From an uncultured Sphingobium sp. (lineage in GTDB: Bacteria; Pseudomonadota; Alphaproteobacteria; Sphingomonadales; Sphingomonadaceae): 7,427 nucleotides of DNA. Below, piece after piece: positions 1 through 5,983 of the stretch. The translations under genes and the position numbers were made by a program. The notes under the pieces were generated by a model, which was not told the origin of the DNA, searched no databases, and worked only from the letters and a program-made list of their open reading frames with translations. The stretch's first letter is position 1; each line of letters begins with the position of its first letter. The DNA lies in contig CAMLFF010000160.1 of assembly GCA_946479185.1 (NCBI GenBank), positions 1 through 7,427 of the forward strand, in the 5' to 3' direction.

Positions 1-816
1 ATTATTGCCCAGGATCACGCCACCGAAGAGCGAATTGACGAACCGAACGCCGCTCGCAAAAATGCGCGATGGCGTGCCCGCAGGCCGGTTTGCGGCGAAG
101 GAAACGGACTCGTCGTAGCGCCGGCTCCATTCGCGATCCTGAAATGTGGGGATGCCGTTGGATTTCACATATTCGCCACCGATCACGATGTTACCGCGAC
201 CGTCAGCGAATGGCGTGCCGAAGCCAAGGCCAATGCGCCGCTCGAAATTGTCGCCCTCTTCAGACACGCCAAGCGACAGGTCGCCTTTGAAGCCATTGAG
301 CTTCTTGTTGATGATGACGTTGACCACGCCGGAAATCGCGTCAGACCCATAAGCCGCCGAAGCGCCGCCCGTCACCACATCGATCCGGTCGACCAGCACC
401 GTGGGGATCAGGTTAAGATCGACCTGCCCCGTGGAGGCCGTCGGCACATGCCTGCGGCCATCGACCAGCACCAGCGTGCGGATGTTCCCCAGCGCACGCA
501 GATCGGCAAAGGTTGCGCCGGAAAGATTGGAGGATTGCGTGTTGGTCTGGTTGGAAACGCTCGGACGGAAGGACGGCACTTCATTCAGAAAGTCACCGAC
601 GTTCGCCACGCCCCGGTCAGCCAGCGCCTCGGATGTCAGCACGGTTACAGGCGTCGGCGCCTGAAAACCGTCGCGCTGAACGCGCGATCCGGTAACGATG
701 ATATCGCGAATCTGTGCTTCGGTCAGCTCCGAGCCAGCCTGCGCATAGGCTGGCATCGTGGCGGCGCATGCCGCGCACGCTGCTGCAGATAATAGCAACC
801 ATGATCGACGGGTCAT
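1..816 (-). CDS. TonB-dependent outer-membrane receptor, N-terminal part (cut by window edge)
   Basis: Read on the minus strand, this frame is open for 272 codons from an ATG at 816 to the window edge, so the rest of the barrel is missing. Residues 1-25 form a signal peptide: basic start MTRRS, a hydrophobic Leu/Ala stretch, then AYA before Gln26. A TonB box-like segment DIIVTGS lies at about 38-44. The plug domain spans about 53-171, with LVLVDGRRHVP, VDRIDVVTGGASAAYGSD and the hallmark GVVNVIINKK. The alternating strands after it (GDLSLGV, RRIGLGFG, GNIVIGGEY) look like the first barrel strands. Such receptors import siderophores, vitamins, sugars or, in sphingomonads, hydrophobic organic substrates, using TonB-ExbBD energy. 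A strong ribosome binding site, GAGGAGGGG at 820-828, fixes the start. The gene diverges from the acyl-CoA dehydrogenase genes, so catabolic substrate uptake is plausible, but the ligand cannot be told from this part. Confidence 0.95.
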   Translation of the reverse strand, partial: MTRRSWLLLSAAACAACAATMPAYAQAGSELTEAQIRDIIVTGSRVQRDGFQAPTPVTVLTSEALADRGVANVGDFLNEVPSFRPSVSNQTNTQSSNLSGATFADLRALGNIRTLVLVDGRRHVPTASTGQVDLNLIPTVLVDRIDVVTGGASAAYGSDAISGVVNVIINKKLNGFKGDLSLGVSEEGDNFERRIGLGFGTPFADGRGNIVIGGEYVKSNGIPTFQDREWSRRYDESVSFAANRPAGTPSRIFASGVRFVNSLFGGVILGNN

Positions 817-871
817 ATTCCCCTCCTCTAATGCCGCAGAATCAACGCACTGCTGGCTCATTGAAACCGAA

Positions 872-899
872 AGACTAAGCGCCGTTAACGCCCTGTCAA
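872..899 (-). promoter_or_regulatory. Predicted sigma-70-type promoter of the TonB receptor gene
   Basis: On the minus strand a perfect -35 box TTGACA (894-899) is followed after 16 bases by TAGTCT (872-877), which keeps the important first, second and last bases of the -10 consensus. Transcription would start near 865, giving a leader of about 48 bases before the ATG at 816. The AT-rich block directly upstream of the -35 box could act as an UP element or as an activator site. This is a prediction from sequence only. Confidence 0.5.
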
Positions 900-906
900 T
901 ATTAAT

Positions 907-918
907 ATATAACTATAT
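907..918. promoter_or_regulatory. AT-rich palindromic core ATATAACTATAT, possible operator or UP element
   Basis: The core ATATAACTATAT is palindromic except for its central two bases. The same 12 bases, on the other strand, occur at 4518-4529 in the reductase/aldehyde dehydrogenase promoter region. Its centre lies about 47 bases upstream of the predicted receptor transcription start, which would suit an activator. AT-rich DNA just upstream of a -35 box can also simply be an UP element, so the operator reading is tentative. Confidence 0.35.
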
Positions 919-1087
919 TATCCTTCAGCTGGACGCCCGTAATCTGGATCGGATGTGCGCAGGCGCGGCGCTCCGGCAGGCGAGCAGTCTTCAATCGCAA
1001 TGCAGGCCATATGGTCATCACCCTCTCCAACCGGTGCGGAATGTTCCCTTCCTGCATCGACTCCCTGATTGTTGCTTATATCGATGC

Positions 1088-1132
1088 TAAAGACAACTAG
1101 TTTTCGCTAGTGGCTTTATATAAAGTCACTTG
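1088..1132. promoter_or_regulatory. Operator-like cluster: 22-bp inverted repeat plus a third half-site
   Basis: A 22-bp inverted repeat at 1109-1130 has left arm AGTGGCTTTAT and right arm ATAAAGTCACT, with 20 of 22 positions symmetric. Its half-site, consensus TAAAGnCACTwG, occurs a third time at 1088-1100 as TAAAGACAACTAG, with one extra base. The third copy also makes a smaller inverted repeat ACTAG-6-CTAGT (1096-1111) with the left arm of the palindrome. The cluster ends 51 bases before the dehydrogenase start at 1184. A possible but weak promoter, TTGTCA (1130-1135) with AACAAT 17 bases later (1153-1158), would put the palindrome against the -35 box. This looks like a binding site for a dimeric regulator of the TetR, MarR or similar type. 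No such regulator gene lies in the window. Confidence 0.5.
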
Positions 1133-1170
1133 TCATTGGTCGATTCATATTCAACAATGATGACAAGAGC

Positions 1171-1177
1171 GGAGAGG
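1171..1177 (+). promoter_or_regulatory. Ribosome binding site that decides the dehydrogenase start
   Basis: GGAGAGG ends six bases before the ATG at 1184. The in-frame upstream alternatives, TTG at 1130 and ATG at 1157 or 1160, have no comparable site. The TTG at 1130 also falls on the edge of the palindrome. The start at 1184 also gives the family's usual length and a typical N-terminus, MLTTEERAFADEVREF. Confidence 0.8.
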
Positions 1178-1183
1178 ACGAAA

Positions 1184-2329
1184 ATGCTGACAACGGAAGA
1201 GCGCGCCTTCGCAGATGAAGTGCGCGAATTTGTGAGAGCACACTGCCCTGCCGACGTTCGCGCCAAGGTGATGGACGCAATGAGCGTCACCGCCGCCGAG
1301 CGCAGCGCCTGGCATCGCGCGCTCCATGCGCGTGGCTGGGCAGCCCCCCATTGGCCGGTGGAATATGGTGGCGCAGGCTGGGGCCTCGTCCAGAATTACA
1401 TCTTCGCCGAAACGCTCGCGGAGGAAGGCGCGCCGGACCTCGGCTCCTTTGGCCTCAAGATGCTCGGCCCCACGCTCATGGCCTATGGCACGCAGGCGCA
1501 GAAGGATCATTACCTCCCCCGCATCCTCTCCGGCGAAGATATATGGTGCCAGGGCTTTTCCGAGCCCGGCGCAGGATCTGATCTTGCCTCGCTCAAGACG
1601 CGGGCGGAGCTTGTCGGCGATCAATGGATCGTGAATGGTCAGAAGATGTGGACCACAATGGCGCATGAGGCGAACATGATGTTTGCGCTCGTCCGCACTG
1701 ATCCGCAGGCTCCCAAGCCGCAAATGGGGATATCCCTGCTGCTCATCGACCTGCGCGAAACGCCCGGCATCACCATCCAGCCGATCCTGCTGCTCAATGG
1801 CGAGCGCGCGACGAACGAAGTCTTCTTCGATGATGTCCGCGTGCCCGCCGCCAATATCGTGGGCGAGCCACACAAGGGCTGGACCTATTCGCGCACCGTG
1901 CTGGGCAACGAGCGGCTTTCCATTGCCCGCATCGGCCTCAATCGCCGCCAATTGGCGAAGCTCAAGCGCGTTGCGAGGGAGGCGGGACTTCACACCGTCC
2001 CCACATTCCGCGCAAAAATAGCCGAGGCGGACGTTGAGCTGGCCTCATTGGAAGCGATGGCAATGGCCATGCTGGCCCTGGCACGGGAAGGTCACGCACC
2101 GGGCATCGAAGCCAACATGCTCAAGATCAAAGGCTCCGAGCTGCAGCAACGGCTCGCCCGCCTACTGGTCGAGGCCGTAGGACCGCAATCCGCACCGCTG
2201 CGTTCCGGCACAAATGGCCGCCTCTACAAGAGCCATTTCGATACGCGCGTTGTGAGCATTTACGGCGGATCGAACGAAATCCAGCGCAACATCATTGCCA
2301 AAACTCTGGGCTTGGGAGCCTCACGATGA
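1184..2329 (+). CDS. Acyl-CoA dehydrogenase, probable large (catalytic) subunit
   Basis: This 381-residue protein is a full-length FAD-dependent acyl-CoA dehydrogenase, which forms the alpha-beta double bond of acyl-CoA and passes electrons to ETF. The N-terminal helical domain contains WPVEYGG (57-63). The middle domain has the flavin/substrate motif GFSEPGAGSDLASLK (from about 124), then QKMWTT (153-158) and FFDDVRVP (214-221). The C-terminal domain ends in IYGGSNEIQRNI (359-370). The position of the usual catalytic Glu of medium-chain enzymes (YEG) is Gly361. E243 in NERLSIA instead lines up with Glu254 of isovaleryl-CoA dehydrogenase (LERLVLA) and is the likely base. The next gene starts inside this stop codon (ATGA, 4-bp overlap), implying coupled translation and a joint enzyme. 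Many actinobacterial and proteobacterial steroid-pathway dehydrogenases are such alpha2beta2 pairs, but the substrate here is unknown. The family call is firm; the pairing and base are inferred. Confidence 0.95.
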   Translation: MLTTEERAFADEVREFVRAHCPADVRAKVMDAMSVTAAERSAWHRALHARGWAAPHWPVEYGGAGWGLVQNYIFAETLAEEGAPDLGSFGLKMLGPTLMAYGTQAQKDHYLPRILSGEDIWCQGFSEPGAGSDLASLKTRAELVGDQWIVNGQKMWTTMAHEANMMFALVRTDPQAPKPQMGISLLLIDLRETPGITIQPILLLNGERATNEVFFDDVRVPAANIVGEPHKGWTYSRTVLGNERLSIARIGLNRRQLAKLKRVAREAGLHTVPTFRAKIAEADVELASLEAMAMAMLALAREGHAPGIEANMLKIKGSELQQRLARLLVEAVGPQSAPLRSGTNGRLYKSHFDTRVVSIYGGSNEIQRNIIAKTLGLGASR

Positions 2330-3429
2330 CTGACGTTTCGACTGGGGCCAACGACATCCGAGACCTGCTGCGGGACTCGCTCTCCACGCTGCTCACCCGC
2401 CATTACAGCTTCGATCAGCGCCGCGACGCTTATGGCTCGTCCACGCAGGAATCCCAAACAGCATGGGCCGCCTATGCCGAGCTCGGGCTGTCTGCACTCA
2501 CCCTGCCAGAAGAGCATGGCGGCATACCCGGCACCTTGTCGGATATCGCTTTGGTTGCGGAGATGATGGGCGGGGCCATGACGCTCGAACCCTATGTCGC
2601 CACGATGGTCGGCGCCCGGCTGATCGCGGCGGCAGGCACGCAGGCGCAAAAGGATGAGCACTTGCCCGCCCTCACAACCGGCGAATGCAGAGCAGTGCTT
2701 GCACATGACACCGCACTTCAAATGCGGGCAGAACGCACAAGCGGCGGCTGGACACTCAACGGCCGCACGACCATGATCGCAGGCGGCGACACCGCCGACC
2801 TCTTCATCATCTCCGCCCAAACCGAGGATGGCCCCGCCCTGTTCCTCGCTCCTGCGCAGGCCGTAGAGCGAGAGGCCTATCGCTGCTTCGACTGGACAGG
2901 CGCGGCAGACATCACGCTCAATGACCTGCTGCTGCCCGACGATGCGCGCCTGAGGGGCGGCGCGGACGCCCTCGCTCAGGCGCTGGATGAAGCCAATGTC
3001 CTGGCCTGCGCCGATGCAGTCGGCGCCATGCGTGCAGCCAATGCGCTCACCCGCGAACATACCCAAACCCGCCGCCAGTTCGGCAAAACGCTGGATAGTT
3101 TTCAAATCCTCCAGCATCGCATTGTCGATATGCTGATCGCGCAGGAGCTTGCAGGGCCAATCACGCAGGCCGCAGTCCTAGCCTGCGAAATCGGCACGCC
3201 ACGACAGCGCAGCAGCGCGGTCTCCGCCGCCAAGGTCAAGGCCGGGGACTCCGCGCGCTACATTGGTGAGCAATGCGTCCAGCTTCACGGCGGCATGGGT
3301 CTCGTGCAGGAATATCCCGCCTCCCACCTGTTCGCCCGCCTCGGCTTGTTCGAGCTTTCAAACGGCGACCGCGATTTCCATCTGGAGCGCTATGCGGCGC
3401 TGGGCGACCTCAGCGCCGCCCCTGACTAG
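2326..3429 (+). CDS. Acyl-CoA dehydrogenase family protein, probable small (non-catalytic) subunit
   Basis: This 367-residue protein starts at the ATG overlapping the stop of the preceding dehydrogenase. It belongs to the same superfamily: helical N-terminal domain with LGLSALTLPEEHGG (53-66), and C-terminal flavin motifs RRQFGKTLDSFQ (249-260) and QLHGGMG (319-325). The middle domain is eroded, because the usual (S/T)EPGAGSD motif is absent and AHDTALQMRAE stands there instead. Counting back from the RxQFG motif without gaps, the position of the isovaleryl-CoA dehydrogenase base is A223. The C-terminal position of the medium-chain base falls in SNGDRDFH with no Glu. This fits the beta subunit of alpha2beta2 enzymes, which helps bind FAD but does not catalyse. 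Both subunits share GTQAQKD in the N-terminal domain, a sign of common origin. Its last 20 bases overlap the end of the convergent reductase gene. The role as partner subunit is inferred from the overlap and the missing motifs. Confidence 0.92.
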   Translation: MTDVSTGANDIRDLLRDSLSTLLTRHYSFDQRRDAYGSSTQESQTAWAAYAELGLSALTLPEEHGGIPGTLSDIALVAEMMGGAMTLEPYVATMVGARLIAAAGTQAQKDEHLPALTTGECRAVLAHDTALQMRAERTSGGWTLNGRTTMIAGGDTADLFIISAQTEDGPALFLAPAQAVEREAYRCFDWTGAADITLNDLLLPDDARLRGGADALAQALDEANVLACADAVGAMRAANALTREHTQTRRQFGKTLDSFQILQHRIVDMLIAQELAGPITQAAVLACEIGTPRQRSSAVSAAKVKAGDSARYIGEQCVQLHGGMGLVQEYPASHLFARLGLFELSNGDRDFHLERYAALGDLSAAPD

Positions 3430-4486
3430 GCGATCCGCCACTGGGCGGCGTCACGCCATTGATGCGCGTCCCCCCGCTCACCGATCCCAGCGCCCGCCGC
3501 GCAAAATCCGCCGGATACGGCGCATGAGGCCGCCCCACTTCCTCAAGCGCGGCAAGCTCCTCCGCCGATAGCATAAGCTTCGCCGCCCCCGCATTCTCCT
3601 CAAGCTGGGCCACATCATTGGCGCCGATCAGGATCGTCGAGACCCAAGCCTGCGCCTGCAACCAGGCCAGCGCCACTTGCGCCGGGCTCACACCCTTCTG
3701 CGCCGCGATCCCCATCACCACATCGAGGATCGCCTCGGCCTTCTCATCCAAGATCCGCGCGAGGAAGGCCGCCCGCCCCTCCGCATCATGATTGCTCGCA
3801 TCGCCGCGCCGATAGCGCCCACTCAGCGCCCCGCTTTTGAGCGGAGACCAGGCCGCGATCCCCAGCCCATAGGCCTGCGCGAGCGGCACATGCTCAATCT
3901 CGATGCTGCGCTCCATCAGCGAATATTGCAGTTGCAGCGCAATCACCGGCGCCTGATTGCGGAACGTAGCCAACCAATGCGCCTCCGCCACTTTCCACGC
4001 CGGCACGTTGGAAAAGCCGATGTGCAAAATCTTGCCCGCGCTCACCAAATCATCAAGCGCCCGCAATGTCTCCTCCATCGGCGTCAGCGGATCACCGATG
4101 TGCATCCAATAAAGATCGATCCGATCCGTTCGCAGCTTGCGCAAGGATGCCTCGCAGGTCTGCATGATCGCCTTGCGCCCGGCTCCTCCCGCATTGGGGT
4201 CTCCCGCCCGCGTGTTGGACCCGAACTTGCTACAAATCACCAGCTGATCACGACTGCCGGGATGGGCAGCGAGATAATCGCCCAGCATCACCTCGGCCTC
4301 GCCCTCGCCATAGCTGTTCGCAGCATCCAGCATATTGCCGCCCAGTTCGCGATAGCGGGAGATGAGCCCATGCGCTGTTTCGGCATTCAGGCTCCAAGGC
4401 TGCTTGCCGCCAAAGTTGAAGGCGCCCAGCGCATAGCGGCTCACCCGCAATCCGGATCGGCCAAGCGTCACAAAATCGTCGAGCAT
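3410..4486 (-). CDS. Aldo/keto reductase, AKR9-like
   Basis: This 358-residue protein is an NADP(H)-dependent aldo/keto reductase with a TIM-barrel fold, expected to act in the cytoplasm on an aldehyde, ketone or alcohol. The catalytic tetrad is complete with classic spacing: D54 and Y59 (LDAANSYGEGE), K87 (VICSKFG) and H129 (LYWMHIGD). The cofactor end shows AAWSPLKSGALSGRY and ILIGANDVAQLEENAGA. The segment TPMEETLRALDDLVSAGK followed by IGFSNVPAW resembles the AKR9 group (aryl-alcohol dehydrogenase and norsolorinic acid reductase-like). The frame stays open upstream to 4897, but that part is a shadow of the aldehyde dehydrogenase. The only sensible Met is at 4486, preceded by GGGGATGAG. 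The protein ends in an unusual Gly/Ser/Pro tail of about 20 residues whose last codons lie over the end of the dehydrogenase gene. It diverges from the aldehyde dehydrogenase across 84 bases, so both may be controlled together. The substrate cannot be inferred. Confidence 0.94.
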   Translation of the reverse strand: MLDDFVTLGRSGLRVSRYALGAFNFGGKQPWSLNAETAHGLISRYRELGGNMLDAANSYGEGEAEVMLGDYLAAHPGSRDQLVICSKFGSNTRAGDPNAGGAGRKAIMQTCEASLRKLRTDRIDLYWMHIGDPLTPMEETLRALDDLVSAGKILHIGFSNVPAWKVAEAHWLATFRNQAPVIALQLQYSLMERSIEIEHVPLAQAYGLGIAAWSPLKSGALSGRYRRGDASNHDAEGRAAFLARILDEKAEAILDVVMGIAAQKGVSPAQVALAWLQAQAWVSTILIGANDVAQLEENAGAAKLMLSAEELAALEEVGRPHAPYPADFARRALGSVSGGTRINGVTPPSGGSPSQGRR

Positions 4487-4503
4487 CTCATCCCCATGAT
4501 CGG

Positions 4504-4532
4504 TTGATATAAAGATGATATAGTTATATCGT
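4504..4532 (+). promoter_or_regulatory. Predicted promoter of the aldehyde dehydrogenase gene
   Basis: TTGATA (4504-4509) and TATCGT (4527-4532) are separated by 17 bases, a good sigma-70-type match. Transcription would begin near 4539 and leave about 32 bases of leader before the ATG at 4571. That makes the upstream TTG at 4532 impossible as a start for this transcript. I found no equally good promoter for the reductase on the other strand. Confidence 0.5.
4506..4530. promoter_or_regulatory. AT-rich operator-like array GATATAA / GATATAG-TTATATC
   Basis: The palindrome GATATAGTTATATC at 4517-4530 is perfect except for its two central bases. A further half-site GATATAA lies at 4506-4512, starting 11 bases, about one helical turn, before the palindrome. 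The array sits between and over the -35 and -10 boxes of the predicted aldehyde dehydrogenase promoter, where a bound protein would block RNA polymerase. The inner 12 bases recur at 907-918 by the TonB receptor promoter. Confidence 0.45.
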
Positions 4533-4570
4533 TGGACTACATTGCGATAGCTTTTAATCGATTGGGCAAA

Positions 4571-5983
4571 ATGATGATCGACACAAATCTTACCATGCTC
4601 ATCGACGGCAAAGCAGTCAGCACACCGAACTCTATCGACATCATCAACCCCGCAACAGGCCACGTCTTCGCCTCCGCCCCAGACGCCACCCGAGCCGATC
4701 TCAACCGCGCCGTCGCCGCTGCCCGCACCGCCTTCCCGCTCTGGACCGCCCACAGCTTCGATCAGCGCCGCGAGATCGTCCACCGCATCGCCCAGCGCCT
4801 GCGCGAGCGCGCGGACAGCATCGCCGCCATCCTCACTGCCGAGCAAGGCAAGCCCCTGCGCGATGCCTTGGGCGAGGTGAACCGCGCCGCCGATCATATC
4901 GAGGCGCTCACGCTACTCGATATCTTCAACAAGATACTGCGCGAGGATGCGCGCGAACGGGTCGAAATCCGCTACCGCCCGCTCGGCGTGGTCGGCGCCA
5001 TCACCCCCTGGAATGTCCCGGTGATGCTCGCAATGGTCAAGATCGCGCAGGCGCTCTACACCGGCAACACGATCGTCCTGAAGCCCTCGCCCTTCACGCC
5101 GCTCTCCACCCTCGCCATTGGTGAAGCGATTGCCGACATCGTGCCGCCCGGCACCGTCAACATCCTGAGCGGCGGCAATGATCTGGGCGCATGGATCACC
5201 AGCCACCCCGATATCGATAAGATCAGCTTCACCGGCTCCGTCGCAACCGGGCGCCGGGTGCTGGAAAGCGCCGCGCAAACCTTCAAACGCGTCACGCTGG
5301 AACTGGGCGGCAATGATCCCGCCATCGTCCTGCCGGACGCCGATATCGAGTCCACAGCCGATGGCATCGCCCGCAGCGCCTTCGCCAATTGCGGGCAAGT
5401 TTGCATGGCCATCAAGCGCGTCTATGTACATGCCGACATTCATGACGCGTTGGTCGTGGCGCTGGCAAAGCGCGCCCGCGCCATCCGCGTCGGACCGGGC
5501 ACCGACCCCGATACGCAAATGGGGCCGATCCAAAACCGCATGCAGTATGAGAAGGTCGTCGCGCTCATCCGCGATCTGGCGCCCGATCACATCGTCACCG
5601 GCGGCACCATCCTCGATGGCGAAGGCTATTTCATCACCCCCACCATCGTCACCGGCCTGCCCGACGACGCCTCGCTCGTGTGCGATGAGCAATTCGGCCC
5701 AATCCTCCCCATCCTGCGCTATGAGGATATCGACGACGCCATCCGCCGCGCCAACGCCACGGAGTTCGGCCTCGGCAGCTCAGTCTGGACCAGCGACATC
5801 GCAAAGGGCAACCAAGTCGCGCAGCAGTTCGAGGCAGGCCTGAGCTGGGTCAATCGCCACGGCGGCAATGGGCGCGATGTGCCCTTTGGTGGCGCGAAAT
5901 ATTCAGGCTATGGCCGCGAGCAGGGCGTTGTCGGCATGCAATCCTACATGGAGATGCACGTCGTCACGACGCCAACAGCCTAA
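4571..5983 (+). CDS. NAD(P)-dependent aldehyde dehydrogenase, AldA-like
   Basis: This 470-residue enzyme oxidises an aldehyde to its carboxylic acid with NAD(P)+. All key residues are present: N148 (ITPWNVPVM), K171 (LKPSPFTPLS), the cofactor loop FTGSVATGR, general base E244 (TLELGGNDP) and nucleophile C278 (NCGQVCMAIKR). The 34-residue step from E244 to C278 equals that of ALDH2 (E268, C302). NPATGHVFASAP at the N-terminus, NKMQYDKV-like NRMQYEKV, and EEQFGP-like CDEQFGPILP resemble the Streptomyces AldA-like branch of the superfamily. The chosen start is ATG at 4571; another ATG follows at once at 4574, and the Shine-Dalgarno signal (GGGC) is weak. The TTG at 4532 lies inside the predicted promoter. 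The gene diverges from the reductase and converges on the MFS gene, overlapping its stop codon by 3 bases. Activity is near certain; the substrate is unknown, and a role with the reductase and dehydrogenases is inferred from position. Confidence 0.95.
   Translation: MMIDTNLTMLIDGKAVSTPNSIDIINPATGHVFASAPDATRADLNRAVAAARTAFPLWTAHSFDQRREIVHRIAQRLRERADSIAAILTAEQGKPLRDALGEVNRAADHIEALTLLDIFNKILREDARERVEIRYRPLGVVGAITPWNVPVMLAMVKIAQALYTGNTIVLKPSPFTPLSTLAIGEAIADIVPPGTVNILSGGNDLGAWITSHPDIDKISFTGSVATGRRVLESAAQTFKRVTLELGGNDPAIVLPDADIESTADGIARSAFANCGQVCMAIKRVYVHADIHDALVVALAKRARAIRVGPGTDPDTQMGPIQNRMQYEKVVALIRDLAPDHIVTGGTILDGEGYFITPTIVTGLPDDASLVCDEQFGPILPILRYEDIDDAIRRANATEFGLGSSVWTSDIAKGNQVAQQFEAGLSWVNRHGGNGRDVPFGGAKYSGYGREQGVVGMQSYMEMHVVTTPTA

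Larger units (their letters stand above)
817..1183. other. Divergent intergenic region between receptor and dehydrogenase operon
   Basis: These 367 bases separate two divergent genes. I see no convincing gene here: the open frames lack family similarity and good ribosome binding sites. Two AT-rich islands stand out from the GC-rich surroundings, near 897-925 and 1075-1160. They hold the promoter-like and operator-like elements listed separately. The stretch between them, about 926-1070, shows nothing I can name. Confidence 0.7.

Noticed and set aside
758..1090. Plus-strand open frame of 110 codons in the receptor/dehydrogenase intergenic region
   Set aside because: It begins within the receptor gene on the other strand, crosses the AT-rich promoter island and has no family-like feature.
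1130..1162. Upstream starts TTG 1130 and ATG 1157/1160 for the first dehydrogenase
   Set aside because: They lack ribosome binding sites and add residues not typical of the family; TTG 1130 lies on the palindrome edge, while ATG 1184 has GGAGAGG at the right distance.
1151..1993. Minus-strand open frame of 280 codons inside the first dehydrogenase
   Set aside because: A shadow of the real gene; composition is Arg/His/Gly-rich without any domain.
4532..4570. TTG start at 4532 for the aldehyde dehydrogenase
   Set aside because: It overlaps the predicted -10 box and would lie upstream of the expected transcript start; the added 13 residues are not typical of the family.
4487..4897. N-terminal extension of the reductase frame (about 137 residues) antisense to the aldehyde dehydrogenase
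   Set aside because: It lacks any AKR similarity, runs over the divergent promoter and the aldehyde dehydrogenase coding region, and the family's normal N-terminus begins at 4486.
4913..5692. Long minus-strand open frame of 259 codons within the aldehyde dehydrogenase gene
   Set aside because: It mirrors the codon pattern of a GC-rich gene, has no recognisable motif and no ribosome binding site. The plus-strand gene has all catalytic residues.
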